64,000 nt of DNA from Aquitalea aquatilis (GCF_005155025.1 NZ_CP039731.1:2604001-2668000); one strand, 5' to 3'. Positions 7,355 through 16,605 are shown, counted from the first letter of the stretch. Program-made: numbers and translations. The notes: generated from the sequence alone by a model not told the origin.

Positions 7355-7900
7355 ATGCGTTCTACCATCAGCACCGTATTGCTGGCTTCTGCCGCCTTGA
7401 CTCTGAGTGCCGTAGCGGCGGCCAAGGAATATCCAATTGGCAAGCCCGCCATCAAGAATGGCATGGAAATCGGCGCGGTTTACCTGCAGCCGACCAAGAT
7501 GGAACCGGAAGGCATGATGCGCAAGGCGGAAGAGTCCGACGTGCATCTGGAAGCCGACATCCACGCAGTGAAGAACAATCCCAACGGTTTTGAAGAAGGG
7601 GCGTGGATGCCCTACCTGATGGTCAAGTACGAACTGACCAAGGTGGGCGGCAAGGGCAGCATCAAGGGCGACATGATGCCGATGGTGGCCAACGATGGCC
7701 CGCACTATGGCGACAATGTGAAGCTGCAAGGCCCCGGCAAGTACAAGCTGAAGCTGACCATTCTGCCGCCGTCGGAAAACCCGCACGCTCACTTTGGCCG
7801 CCATGTGGACAAGGAAACCGGCGTTGGCCCGTGGTACAAGTCTTTCGAGGTGAACTACGAATTCACCTATGCCGGCATTGGCAAGAAGGGCGGCTACTAA
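7355..7900 (+). CDS. ftrA: Periplasmic P19-family iron-binding protein
   Basis: This 181-residue protein has a cleavable signal peptide (residues 1-22, ending near AVAAA) and the full P19/Tp34 fold signature: EIGAVYLQP, DVHLEADIHA with the metal-binding Glu/His, GDMMPMVANDGPHYG, and PHAHFGRHVD. P19 proteins bind Fe (and Cu) in the periplasm and feed an Ftr1-type permease. It is first in a four-gene set matching Bordetella ftrABCD in order and family. A Fur-like box precedes it. Confidence 0.9.
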   Translation: MRSTISTVLLASAALTLSAVAAAKEYPIGKPAIKNGMEIGAVYLQPTKMEPEGMMRKAEESDVHLEADIHAVKNNPNGFEEGAWMPYLMVKYELTKVGGKGSIKGDMMPMVANDGPHYGDNVKLQGPGKYKLKLTILPPSENPHAHFGRHVDKETGVGPWYKSFEVNYEFTYAGIGKKGGY

Positions 7901-8021
7901 GTCGCAGCGCCCGACGGCAAAGTGTAATGCGAATCTAAACGCAAACCATTCCCGTTGGAGTATGATAAGAAACAGCGCTGCCTGATTTGAGCAAGCGCTG
8001 TTTTCCATTCAGGGGTTGCAC

Positions 8022-8345
8022 ATGAAAGTTGCGATGTTTCTGGCGGCAGCACTGCTGTCGATGTCGGCGCTGGCTGACGACATGCCTACCTACAAGCTGG
8101 AGCTGAAGGATGGCGTACTCAAGCCGGCGCGGCTACAGGTGCCGGTCAATACCAAATTCCGCCTGGAAGTGAGCAATACCGGCAAGACGCCGGCTGAGTT
8201 CGAAAGCACCCAGCTGCGCAAGGAAAAGGTCTTGGCACCGGGGGGGACTTCTTCGGTGGTGATCCTGCCGCTGGCGGCGGGCGAGTACAAGTTCTTTGAT
8301 GATTTCCACATGGCAACCGCACAGGGTGTGATTGTTGCCAAGTAA
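8022..8345 (+). CDS. ftrB: Periplasmic cupredoxin-like protein of the Ftr system
   Basis: This 107-residue secreted protein (signal MKVAMFLAAALLSMSALA) is a small cupredoxin-like beta protein: YKLELKDGVLKPARLQVPVNTKFRLEVSNTG, then LAAGEYKFFDDFH. The ATG at 8022 is preferred over an in-frame TTG at 8016 because an AGGGG site lies seven bases before it. FtrB partners are proposed to oxidise or pass on Fe(II) for the permease. Classical type-1 copper ligands are not all visible, so redox activity is uncertain. Confidence 0.8.
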   Translation: MKVAMFLAAALLSMSALADDMPTYKLELKDGVLKPARLQVPVNTKFRLEVSNTGKTPAEFESTQLRKEKVLAPGGTSSVVILPLAAGEYKFFDDFHMATAQGVIVAK

Positions 8346-8371
8346 GTGACACGCGCAGGAAGAAGGTAAAG

Positions 8372-9190
8372 ATGGGTCAGGTACTGTTCATTGTCTGGCG
8401 CGAAAGCGTGGAAGCCTTGCTGGTGGTGGGCATTCTTAATGCCTGGATGAACCAGAACCCGCAGGGCAAGGCCGGTAAACCCTATTTGTGGGGTGGCGTG
8501 GCCCTGGGTATTGCGCTAGCCATTTTGCTGGCGGTGGCGCTGTTTTCTGCCAGTACGCTGATGGCCGGTTCGCAAGACGTGTTCCAGACTGTCATGGAGT
8601 TCATGGCTTCCGGCCTGATCGTGCAAATGGTGCTGTGGATGCGCGAGCATGGCCGCACGCTGAAGAAAGAGCTGGAATCCGGCCTGGCCGACAATGCCAG
8701 TTCGGCCAACTGGTGGGGCGTCACCACGCTGGTGGCCATTGCCGTGGCGCGTGAAGGCAGCGAAACCGTGGTGTTTCTGTATGGCATGCTGGGCAGTGCC
8801 GACGGTCAGACCCTGCTGAACATGAGCGGCGCGGCACTGTTGGGGCTGGGGCTGGCCTTCCTCACCTTCTATGTGTTGCAGCTGGGTGGCAAGGTGCTGT
8901 CGTGGCGGCTGTTTTTCCGTTTGACCGAAATCATGCTGCTGCTGCTGGGTGCCTCGCTGTTCCTGGCTGCGGTGGAAAAGCTGATTTCCATGGAAATCCT
9001 GCCGGCGCTGATCGACCCGCTGTGGGACAGCTCGGCCCTGCTGGATGACATGACGCCCGCTGGTGGCGTGGTGGCTTCGCTCACTGGTTACCGTGCCCAT
9101 CCGGCCTTGATGAGCCTGCTGGCTTATCTCTCATTCTGGGCAGGCGTGTTTGGCCTGTTCTTCTGGCGCAAGCGTCGTCAGGCCGCATGA
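8372..9190 (+). CDS. ftrC: Ftr1-type high-affinity iron permease
   Basis: This 272-residue inner-membrane protein has about seven hydrophobic segments and both Ftr1 R-E-x-x-E motifs: RESVEA near residue 10 and REGSE at 127-131. Those glutamates bind iron during translocation. It lies 26 bases after ftrB and its stop overlaps the ftrD start by four bases, so the permease and ferredoxin are translationally coupled. Length and motifs match the family well. Confidence 0.92.
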   Translation: MGQVLFIVWRESVEALLVVGILNAWMNQNPQGKAGKPYLWGGVALGIALAILLAVALFSASTLMAGSQDVFQTVMEFMASGLIVQMVLWMREHGRTLKKELESGLADNASSANWWGVTTLVAIAVAREGSETVVFLYGMLGSADGQTLLNMSGAALLGLGLAFLTFYVLQLGGKVLSWRLFFRLTEIMLLLLGASLFLAAVEKLISMEILPALIDPLWDSSALLDDMTPAGGVVASLTGYRAHPALMSLLAYLSFWAGVFGLFFWRKRRQAA

Positions 9191-10638
9191 AACCGTTTGC
9201 TGATCACCGGCGTCGGCCCGAACTGGCGCGCCCGCTGACTGGCGGTTGCGGCAGCCACGCGGCAGCCGGCCATGGCCGCCTGGCCGTGGTGGGCAACTGG
9301 CTGCGCGACCATGCCGGCACCCTGCGCCTGCTGCAGTGGTTGGTGGTGCTGGTGTATGCGGCGCTGCTGCTGATTCCGGCCTGGCTGCCGCTGCCGGGTG
9401 ACAGCGCGCGCATCGTCAACAATCTCACCATCTTTGCCCAGTTTGTGTTCTGGGGTATCTGGTGGCCTTTCGTGCTGCTGTCCATGGTGCTGTTTGGCCG
9501 GCTGTGGTGCGGCGTGCTGTGTCCGGAAGGGGCGCTCAGCGAATGGGCGGCCAAGAAGGGCCTGGGCCGACCGATTCCACGCTGGATGCGCTGGGACGGC
9601 TGGCCCTTTGTCGCTTTTGCCCTTACCACCTTGTACGGCCAGCTGGTGAGTGTTTACCAGTATCCCAAGGCGGCGCTGCTGGTGCTGGGCGGTTCCACCG
9701 TGGCCGCCATTGCCATCGGCCTGGTGTATACCCGTGGCAAGCGCGCCTGGTGCCGCCATCTGTGCCCGGTCAACGGCGTGTTTTCCCTGCTGTCCAAGCT
9801 GGCCCCCATGCATTACAAGGTGGATGAACAGCGCTGGCTGGAATCCACCCGCCAGTCCGTCATTCGTATTCAGGCGGTAGACTGCGCACCGCTGCAGCCC
9901 TTGCGCCACATGCAGGGCGGCAGTGGCTGTCATATGTGCGGCCGTTGCAGCGGTCACCGCGATGCCATCAGCCTGGGCCTGCGCTCACCGGCAGAAGAGG
10001 TGGTGAAGGTGGCGGCCAAGGAAGCCACGGTGTGGCAGACCTTGCTGATTGTCTACGGCTTGCTGGGCATTGCCATGGGGGGCTTTCACTGGACGGCCAG
10101 CCCCTGGTTTGTCGACATGAAACAGGCGGCGGCGGAATGGCTGGTGGACCACGACATCATGTGGCCGCTGGATACCGATGCGCCGTGGTGGCTGCTCACG
10201 CATTACCCGGATCACAACGACGTGTTTTCCTGGCTGGATGGCATGGCCATCATCGCCTACATGCTGGGTACCGCGCTGGTGATCGGCAGCGGCCTGCTGC
10301 TGGCCTTGTCCTGTGCGGTGCGTCTGGCCGGCACGTGGCGCAGCCAGCGCCTGCATCATCTGGCACAAAGCCTGATTCCCTTGGCCGGTATCGGCGTGTT
10401 TCTGGGCTTGTCGGCGCTGACGGTGACCCTGCTCAAGGCCGAGGGCATTGCCACCGGTTGGGCCAATGACCTGCGCCTGGGCCTGCTGCTGCTGGCCAAT
10501 GTCTGGTCGTTGTGGCTGGCGGCGGGCATCGTACGGCAATGGCAGGCCGGCTGGCGCATGCTGCCGGCACTGGCTTGCCTGCTGGCAGGCATGGCGCTGG
10601 TGGATGCGGCCTGGGGCTTCATGTTCTGGTGGTGGTAA
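9187..10638 (+). CDS. ftrD: Membrane polyferredoxin of the Ftr iron uptake system
   Basis: This 483-residue polytopic protein carries NapH/FtrD-type iron-sulfur motifs. They include LWCGVLCPEGALSEW near residue 103-117, WCRHLCPVNG near 188-197, and a CHMCGRCSGHRDA segment near 248. FtrD is thought to accept electrons when periplasmic iron is handled by FtrA/FtrB. The start overlaps ftrC by ATGA. The extreme N-terminus is predicted cytoplasmic and unusually Arg/His-rich before the first membrane segment near 40-60. Confidence 0.85.
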   Translation: MKPFADHRRRPELARPLTGGCGSHAAAGHGRLAVVGNWLRDHAGTLRLLQWLVVLVYAALLLIPAWLPLPGDSARIVNNLTIFAQFVFWGIWWPFVLLSMVLFGRLWCGVLCPEGALSEWAAKKGLGRPIPRWMRWDGWPFVAFALTTLYGQLVSVYQYPKAALLVLGGSTVAAIAIGLVYTRGKRAWCRHLCPVNGVFSLLSKLAPMHYKVDEQRWLESTRQSVIRIQAVDCAPLQPLRHMQGGSGCHMCGRCSGHRDAISLGLRSPAEEVVKVAAKEATVWQTLLIVYGLLGIAMGGFHWTASPWFVDMKQAAAEWLVDHDIMWPLDTDAPWWLLTHYPDHNDVFSWLDGMAIIAYMLGTALVIGSGLLLALSCAVRLAGTWRSQRLHHLAQSLIPLAGIGVFLGLSALTVTLLKAEGIATGWANDLRLGLLLLANVWSLWLAAGIVRQWQAGWRMLPALACLLAGMALVDAAWGFMFWWW

Positions 10639-10660
10639 ACCACCAGGCGTGTATGGCAGA

Positions 10661-10685
10661 CAGGGCGGCTTGACCGCCCTGTTTT
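10661..10685 (+). terminator. Intrinsic terminator after ftrABCD
   Basis: CAGGGCGG and CCGCCCTG pair around a five-base loop and are followed by TTTT, 22 bases after the ftrD stop. Confidence 0.8.
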
Positions 10686-10958
10686 GCGTCTGGAGTCAGG
10701 CGGCGGCCGGTACCCGCAGTAGCTGCAGTACATGACTGCCTGCGGATCGATCCCAATACACGGTGCTTGTCCATGCGCAGTCTCTGCGCATTTGTACTGA
10801 TGCTCGCGCTTACCCCGCTTGCACTTGCCCAACCGGCGGGAGGCTTGGCTGGCTGGCCTCGTATTACGCGGTCTGGCATTGGCCGGTCTTGTTTGTCTTA
10901 AAACATGGTTACAGGCACGATTATTGCGAGTCGGTATCAACGACTTCCTGACGCTGCC
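10686..10958 (+). other. Upstream region of nasT
   Basis: No gene is supported here. An in-frame ATG at 10905 could extend nasT by 18 residues, but the added residues are outside the receiver fold. I see no clear sigma-54 site or hairpin leader in front of nasT itself. Confidence 0.4.
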
Positions 10959-11549
10959 ATGACTGCTTCCTCTCCATTACGACTGTTGCTGGTCAACGAT
11001 ACCGACCGCCCGATGGCGCAGCTGCATGCCGCGCTGACGGCGGCCGGCTATCTGGTGATCGTCCAGGCCCAGGGTGCGGCCGAGCTGCTGCAGCTGGTGG
11101 ACAGCCAGGCCCCCGACATCATCATCATCGATACCGAATCCCCCTCGCGTGACACCTTGGAACAACTGGCGCTGATGGGCCATGCCGCGCCACGCCCGGT
11201 GGTGATGTTTGCCGAGCAGGGCGGGCTGTCTACCATTCAGGCCGCAGTCAGCGCCGGGGTCACCGCCTATGTGGTGGACCAGGTGGCAGCCAGCCGGCTG
11301 GCTCCCATCATCGATATGGCGCGGGTGAAATTTGAAGAAGACGCTCGGCTGAAAAAGCGCCTGGCCGAGGTGGAAGAACAGCTGGCCGACCGCAAGCTGA
11401 TCGAGCGCGCCAAGGGCATCCTGATGGAGCGCCGCCAGCTCACCGAAGCGCAAGCCTATGCGCTGCTGCGCAGCCAGGCCATGCAAAGCGGCCTGCGTCT
11501 GGTGGAGCTGTCCCGACAACTGATCAATTCCAGCAAGCTGCTGGGCTGA
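10959..11549 (+). CDS. nasT: NasT: ANTAR-domain nitrate antiterminator
   Basis: This 196-residue protein has an N-terminal receiver-like domain (residues 7-120, D58 in IIIDTE) and a C-terminal ANTAR RNA-binding domain (about 140-192: AKGILMERRQLTEAQAYALLRSQAM). NasT binds paired hexaloop hairpins in nas leader RNA and prevents termination. The partner NasS begins nine bases downstream. The canonical receiver Lys appears absent, in keeping with atypical receivers controlled by protein contact instead of phosphorylation. Its likely RNA target lies at 12752-12811. Confidence 0.92.
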   Translation: MTASSPLRLLLVNDTDRPMAQLHAALTAAGYLVIVQAQGAAELLQLVDSQAPDIIIIDTESPSRDTLEQLALMGHAAPRPVVMFAEQGGLSTIQAAVSAGVTAYVVDQVAASRLAPIIDMARVKFEEDARLKKRLAEVEEQLADRKLIERAKGILMERRQLTEAQAYALLRSQAMQSGLRLVELSRQLINSSKLLG

Positions 11550-11558
11550 AAGCCTTTG

Positions 11559-12662
11559 ATGACTGCTCCTGCATCCCTACACACGCTGAATCTGGGCTTT
11601 GTTGCACTCACCGACTGTGCGGCACTGGTGGTGGCCCGCAAGCTGGGGCTGGACCGGGAGCTGGGCCTGCAGTTCTGCCTGCAGCGCCAGCCGTCCTGGT
11701 CTGCCGTGCGCGACAAGCTGATGAATGGACAACTGGATGCCGCCCATGCCTTGTATGGCTTGGTCTACGGCATGCAACTGGGCATGGGCAGTCCGCAATG
11801 CGAGATGGCCATCCTGATGACGCTGAACCAGAACGGGCAGGGCATCAGTCTGGCCCCGGCGCTGGCGCAGCAATACCGCGAGGGTGTCAGCCTGACCGAG
11901 ATCAGCCAGCAGCTGGGCCGCCCGCTGACGCTGGCGCACACCTTTCCTACCGGCACCCACGCCATGTGGCTGTATTACTGGCTGGCGGCGCAAGGCGTGC
12001 ATCCGTTGCGTGAGGCCCGCTGCGTGGTGATTCCCCCGGCCCAGATGAGTGACGCGACGCAGGGCGGCCTGCTGGACGGCTTTTGCGCCGGCCAGCCCTG
12101 GCACGCCCTGGCACAGCAGCAGGGTGTGGCCAGCCTGGTGGCCGACAGCGCCGCCATCTGGCCGGATCATCCGGAGAAAGTATTGGCCTGCCGCCGTGAG
12201 CTGGTGCAGCAACAGCCCGAGCTGGCCGGGCGACTGGTGCAGGCGTTGTTGCTGGCCAGCCACTGGCTGGACCAGCCGGAAAACCATGCGCAGACGGCCG
12301 CCTGGCTGGCGGAGGATGATTGTCTGGCCATGCCGGCCGAGCTGATCCTGCAGCATTGGGAAACCGCCACTGCAGGCCAGCTGCGCTTTTGTGATGAGGG
12401 CCGGGTCAACTATCCCTATCTGTCGGACGGGCTGTGGTTCCTGCGGCAATACCGGCGCTGGGGCATGTGGCAGGGCGAGGCCGAGCAGGGCGTGGTGGCC
12501 GCCGTCAACCAGACCGCGCTGTACCAGCAGGCGGCGCGGGCTTGCGGTCTGCCGCTGCCTGCAGCCGGCGAGCGCCACAGTGTGCTGATGGATGGCTGCC
12601 ACTGGCCAGCGCTGGCGGATGCTGCGCCCAGTGTCGGTGCGCTGCAGCATTTCACGCACTAA
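11559..12662 (+). CDS. nasS: NasS: nitrate-sensing NrtA/CmpA-like protein
   Basis: This 367-residue protein resembles NrtA/CmpA nitrate/bicarbonate-binding proteins (LNLGFVALTDCAALVVARKLGL, HTFPTGTHAMWLYYWLA, GFCAGQPW, DHPEKVLACRRE) but has no signal peptide. That is the hallmark of cytosolic NasS. NasS is known to hold NasT inactive until nitrate or nitrite binds. The ATG at 11559 is used; a TTG three bases earlier is in frame. Its stop codon lies inside an NtrC-like site for the downstream operon. Confidence 0.9.
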   Translation: MTAPASLHTLNLGFVALTDCAALVVARKLGLDRELGLQFCLQRQPSWSAVRDKLMNGQLDAAHALYGLVYGMQLGMGSPQCEMAILMTLNQNGQGISLAPALAQQYREGVSLTEISQQLGRPLTLAHTFPTGTHAMWLYYWLAAQGVHPLREARCVVIPPAQMSDATQGGLLDGFCAGQPWHALAQQQGVASLVADSAAIWPDHPEKVLACRRELVQQQPELAGRLVQALLLASHWLDQPENHAQTAAWLAEDDCLAMPAELILQHWETATAGQLRFCDEGRVNYPYLSDGLWFLRQYRRWGMWQGEAEQGVVAAVNQTALYQQAARACGLPLPAAGERHSVLMDGCHWPALADAAPSVGALQHFTH

Positions 12663-12670
12663 TGCAGTGC
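12656..12670 (+). promoter_or_regulatory. NtrC-type enhancer site
   Basis: GCAC-TAATGCA-GTGC is a symmetric match to the NtrC consensus core (GCAC-N7-GTGC). It is centred about 85 bases before the predicted sigma-54 start and overlaps the nasS stop codon. Confidence 0.65.
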
Positions 12671-12721
12671 AGCATAAGGCCGCAGGCGACGTGAAACAGC
12701 TATATACCGGCATTTTGCTGC

Positions 12722-12737
12722 TGGCACGCTCTTTGCA
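12722..12737 (+). promoter_or_regulatory. Sigma-54 promoter of the nas operon
   Basis: TGGCAC-GCTCT-TTGCA matches the -24/-12 consensus fully, with GG and GC ten bases apart. The predicted transcription start is near 12748, just before the first leader hairpin. Confidence 0.9.
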
Positions 12738-12751
12738 TTGATTAGCTCGCA

Positions 12752-12873
12752 GCGGCGCAATGGCGTGCCGCCTGCACCAGACATCGCGACAGCGGCCAAC
12801 GGCGGCCACTGCCGACCCGGACAACGGCGTCCTCTCCTGATTTCACCATCAGGGAGGACGCCGTTTTTGTTTT
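12752..12873 (+). promoter_or_regulatory. NasT-responsive antitermination leader (two ANTAR hairpins plus terminator)
   Basis: Hairpin P1 (12752-12771) has a 7-bp stem and hexaloop AATGGC. Hairpin P2 (12790-12811) has hexaloop AACGGC closed by GGCC/GGCC. Both loops carry A at position 1 and G at position 4, the known ANTAR recognition pattern. A long terminator stem (12823-12840 with 12848-12865) and T-tract (12864-12873) follow, ending 43 bases before the transporter ATG. This is a complete ANTAR-type attenuator in the expected place next to nasT-nasS. Confidence 0.9.
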
Positions 12874-12915
12874 GGCCATTTGGCGGGAAGCACGCTTCCC
12901 CGACAGGAGCACTAC

Positions 12916-14118
12916 ATGGACCGCACTTTCTGGCAAGCCGGACACAAGCCGACCCTGTTTTCAGCCTTTTTGTATTTCGACCTCAGTTTCATGGTGTGGT
13001 ATCTGCTGGGGCCCCTGCAGGTGCCCATTGCCACTGCCCTGCATCTGTCCACCCAGCAGCGCGGCCTGATGGTGGCCACGCCGATTCTGGCCGGGGCCAT
13101 CCTGCGCTTGCTGATGGGCGTGCTGGTGGACCGCATCGGCGCACGCGCTGCCGGCATCATCGGCCAGCTGATCGTGATTGCCGCCTTGCTGGCGGCCTGG
13201 CAGATCGGCATTGCCAGCCTGGGCGGTGCGCTGCTGCTGGGCCTGTTCCTCGGTGTGGCCGGGGCCTCGTTTGCGGTATCGCTGCCGCTGGCCTCGCGCT
13301 GGTATCCGCCGCAGCACCAGGGCACGGCCATGGGCATTGCCGGGGCGGGTAATTCCGGCACCGTGCTGGCAGCCTTGTTTGCCCCCGCGCTGGCGGTGGT
13401 TTACGGCTGGCAGAACGTGTTCGGCCTGGCCTGCATTCCGCTGCTGGCTGCGTTGGCCATTTTTGCTGTCTGTGCCAAGGACGCACCGAATGCGCCGCCG
13501 GCCAAGAAGCTGGCCGACTATCTGGCCGTGCTGAAGGAAAAGGACGCCTGGTGGTTCATGTTCTTCTACGCCATGACCTTTGGCGGCTTCTCCGGTTTTG
13601 CCAGCGCGCTGCCGGGCTATTTCCACGACCAATTCGCTTTTGATGCCAAAACGGCTGGCCTGTATACCGCGGCCTGCGTGTTTGCCGGTTCGGTGATGCG
13701 GCCGCTGGGTGGCATGCTGGCCGACCGTCTGGGCGGTACCCGCTCGCTGCTGGCGGTTTACCTGTGCTGTGCACTGCTGATTGGCGCGGCCGGTTTCAAT
13801 GTGGGTGGCCCGTCTGCGGCGCTGGTGTTGTTCATCCTGGCCATGCTGTGCCTGGGGGCCGGCAACGGCGCGGTGTTCCAGCTGGTGCCGCAACGCTTTG
13901 GCAAGGAAATCGGCGTGCTGACCGGCCTGGTGGGCATGGCCGGCGGGGTGGGGGGCTTTGCACTGGCCGCCAGCCTGGGGGCGATCAAGCAGGCCACTGG
14001 TGGCTATGCGGCTGGCTTGTGGCTGTTTGCCTGCTTGTGTGGCCTGGCCTGGCTCAGCCTGGCCGGCGTGAAACAACGCTGGCGCAGTGGCTGGACCGTC
14101 GCCGCGGCCCGCGTATAA
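12916..14118 (+). CDS. NarK/NasA-type nitrate/nitrite MFS transporter
   Basis: This 400-residue transporter has twelve predicted membrane segments. It carries nitrate-family signatures: WYLLGPLQVPIA near the N-terminus, GVAGASFAVSLPLASRWYPPQHQGTAMGIAGAGNSGT, and a later GMLADRLGGTRSLL loop. It imports nitrate for the reductases encoded behind it. The ATG at 12916 has an AGGAG site six bases upstream; an in-frame start at 12880 lies within or next to the terminator and is rejected. It is the first gene of the sigma-54/NasT-controlled operon. Confidence 0.92.
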   Translation: MDRTFWQAGHKPTLFSAFLYFDLSFMVWYLLGPLQVPIATALHLSTQQRGLMVATPILAGAILRLLMGVLVDRIGARAAGIIGQLIVIAALLAAWQIGIASLGGALLLGLFLGVAGASFAVSLPLASRWYPPQHQGTAMGIAGAGNSGTVLAALFAPALAVVYGWQNVFGLACIPLLAALAIFAVCAKDAPNAPPAKKLADYLAVLKEKDAWWFMFFYAMTFGGFSGFASALPGYFHDQFAFDAKTAGLYTAACVFAGSVMRPLGGMLADRLGGTRSLLAVYLCCALLIGAAGFNVGGPSAALVLFILAMLCLGAGNGAVFQLVPQRFGKEIGVLTGLVGMAGGVGGFALAASLGAIKQATGGYAAGLWLFACLCGLAWLSLAGVKQRWRSGWTVAAARV

Positions 14119-14136
14119 GAAGCGAAGGAGAGCACG

Positions 14137-16593
14137 ATGGATATGGCAGAACTGCAGGGCAAGACCCGGCAAAAGCTGGTGGTGGTGGGTAACGGCATGG
14201 CCGGCATCCGCACCGTGGAAGAGTTGCTGGGCCTGGCACCGGAGATGTACGACATCACCGTATTCGGTGCCGAGCCGCACCCCAACTACAACCGCATCCT
14301 GCTGTCGCCGGTGCTGGCCGGGGAGCAAGACTTCAAGGACATCATTCTCAACAGCGTGGCGTGGTATGCCGAGCACGGCATCACCCTGCACATGGGCAAG
14401 AACGTGGCCACCATCGACCGGGTAAGGCGCAAGGTGATTGCCGAGGACGGCACCGAGGCCGCCTACGACCGCCTGCTGCTGGCCACCGGCTCCACGCCCT
14501 TCATGCTGCCGGTGCCGGGCAAGACGCTGGATGGTGTCATCAGCTACCGCGACATCCGCGATACCGAGTTGATGATGGATGCCGCCAAGACCAAGCGCCA
14601 GGCAGTGGTGATCGGCGGTGGCCTGCTGGGGCTGGAAGCCGCCAATGGCCTCAAGCTGCGTGGCATGGACGTGACCGTGGTGCATCTGGGCGACTGGCTG
14701 CTGGACCGCCAGCTGGACGATGTGGCCGGCGACCTGCTGCGCCGGGCGCTGGAAGAACGAGGCATCGATTTTTTGCTGGGCAAGCAGACCGCCGCCATTC
14801 TGGATGACGGCCAGGGCGGGGTGGCCGGGGTGCGCTTCAGCGATGGCGAACAGCTGGACGCGCAACTGGTGGTGATGGCGGTGGGCATCCGCCCCAATAC
14901 CGCGCTGGCCGAATCCTGCGGCCTGCATTGCGAGCGCGGCATCGTGGTGAGCGATGCGCTGCAAACCTACGACCCGCGCGTGTATGCCGTGGGCGAATGT
15001 GTCAGCCACCGTGGCGTGGCCTATGGCCTGGTGGCCCCGCTGTTCGAGCAGGCCAAGGTGTGCGCCAACCATCTGGCCCAGCTGGGAATCGGCCGCTATC
15101 AGGGCTCGGTGCTGTCCACCAAGCTGAAAGTGACCGGGATTGATCTGTTCTCCGCCGGCGACTTCATGGGTGGGCAGGGCATGGAGGATATCGTGCTGTC
15201 CGACCCGGCTGGCGGTGTCTACAAGAAACTGGTGATCAAGGACGACAAGCTGGCCGGGGTCTGCCTGTATGGCGATACCGCCGATGGTGCCTGGTATTTC
15301 AAGCTGCTGCGCGAGGGCCGCTCGGTAGCCGACCTGCGCGACACGCTGATGTTTGGCGAATCCGCCATTGGCGACGCCGGGGTGCAGGGCCAGAGCAAGG
15401 CCGCCTGCATGCAGGACAGCGACGAAGTGTGCGGCTGCAACGGCGTGTGCAAGGGAACCATCGTCAAGACCATCAAGGACAAGGGCCTGTTCACGCTGGA
15501 CGAGGTGAAAAAGCACACCAAGGCCGCCAGCTCCTGCGGTTCCTGCTCCGGGCTGGTGGAACAGATCCTGATGAGCGTGGTGGGCACTGATTTTCAGGAA
15601 ACCCCCAAGACCAAAGCCGTGTGCGGCTGTACCGAACGCAGCCATGGCGAAGTACGCAAGGCCATCCGCGAACAGCACCTGCTGACCCATGCCGAGGTGT
15701 TCCACTTTCTGGAATGGCGCACCCCCAATGGCTGTGCCACCTGCCGCCCGGCCATCAACTACTACCTGCTGTCCAGCTGGCCGCACGAGGCGGTGGATGA
15801 TCCGCAAAGCCGCTTCGTCAACGAGCGGGTGCACGCCAATATCCAGAAAGACGGCACGTTCTCGGTGATTCCGCAGATGAAGGGCGGCGTCACCACCGCC
15901 AGCGAGCTGCGCCGCATTGCCGACGTGGCCGACAAATACCAGGTGCCAATGGTGAAAGTCACCGGTGGCCAGCGCATCGACCTCTTGGGGGTGAAGAAGG
16001 AAGACCTGGTCAACGTGTGGCAAGACCTGGGCATGCAGTCCGGCCACGCCTACGGCAAATCCATCCGCACGGTGAAAACCTGCGTCGGCAGCGAGTTCTG
16101 CCGCTTCGGCACCCAGAACAGCACCCAGATGGGCATTGATCTGGAAACCATGCTGGCCAATATGTGGTCGCCGCACAAGGTGAAGCTGGCGGTGTCCGGC
16201 TGCCCGCGCAACTGTGCCGAAGCCGGCATCAAGGACGTGGGGGTGATTGCGGTGGATTCCGGCTGGGAGCTGTATGTCGGCGGCAACGGCGGCATCAAGA
16301 CCGAGGTGGCGCAGTTTCTGTGCAAGGTGAAAACCGCCGAGGAAGTGAAGGAATACAGCGGGGCATTTTTGCAGCTGTACCGCGAGGAAGCCTATTACCT
16401 GGACCGCACCGTGCACTACATCGCCCGCGTCGGCCTGGATGTGATCAAGGCCAAAGTGGTGGCCGATGCCGCCAGCCGCCAGGCGTTGTACCAGCGGTTG
16501 CTGTTTTCCCTGCAAGGCCTGCCCGACCCATGGGCGGCGCGCATTGCCGGTACGCAGAAAAACGAATTCATTCCGATCAAGCTGCACGCCTGA
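14137..16593 (+). CDS. nirB: NAD(P)H nitrite reductase large subunit
   Basis: This 818-residue protein has the standard NirB order. An FAD/NAD reductase occupies residues 1-300 (VVVGNGMAG, VVIGGGLLGLEAANGLK). Two BFD-like [2Fe-2S] segments follow (C432-G-C434-N-G-V-C and CGC-T near 490-540). The sulfite/nitrite reductase half has siroheme/4Fe-4S ligands C649, C655, C689 and C693. It reduces nitrite to ammonium in the cytoplasm. It starts 18 bases after the transporter and 12 bases before nirD. No defects are visible. Confidence 0.96.
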   Translation: MDMAELQGKTRQKLVVVGNGMAGIRTVEELLGLAPEMYDITVFGAEPHPNYNRILLSPVLAGEQDFKDIILNSVAWYAEHGITLHMGKNVATIDRVRRKVIAEDGTEAAYDRLLLATGSTPFMLPVPGKTLDGVISYRDIRDTELMMDAAKTKRQAVVIGGGLLGLEAANGLKLRGMDVTVVHLGDWLLDRQLDDVAGDLLRRALEERGIDFLLGKQTAAILDDGQGGVAGVRFSDGEQLDAQLVVMAVGIRPNTALAESCGLHCERGIVVSDALQTYDPRVYAVGECVSHRGVAYGLVAPLFEQAKVCANHLAQLGIGRYQGSVLSTKLKVTGIDLFSAGDFMGGQGMEDIVLSDPAGGVYKKLVIKDDKLAGVCLYGDTADGAWYFKLLREGRSVADLRDTLMFGESAIGDAGVQGQSKAACMQDSDEVCGCNGVCKGTIVKTIKDKGLFTLDEVKKHTKAASSCGSCSGLVEQILMSVVGTDFQETPKTKAVCGCTERSHGEVRKAIREQHLLTHAEVFHFLEWRTPNGCATCRPAINYYLLSSWPHEAVDDPQSRFVNERVHANIQKDGTFSVIPQMKGGVTTASELRRIADVADKYQVPMVKVTGGQRIDLLGVKKEDLVNVWQDLGMQSGHAYGKSIRTVKTCVGSEFCRFGTQNSTQMGIDLETMLANMWSPHKVKLAVSGCPRNCAEAGIKDVGVIAVDSGWELYVGGNGGIKTEVAQFLCKVKTAEEVKEYSGAFLQLYREEAYYLDRTVHYIARVGLDVIKAKVVADAASRQALYQRLLFSLQGLPDPWAARIAGTQKNEFIPIKLHA

Positions 16594-16605
16594 GGAGCGC
16601 ACGCC

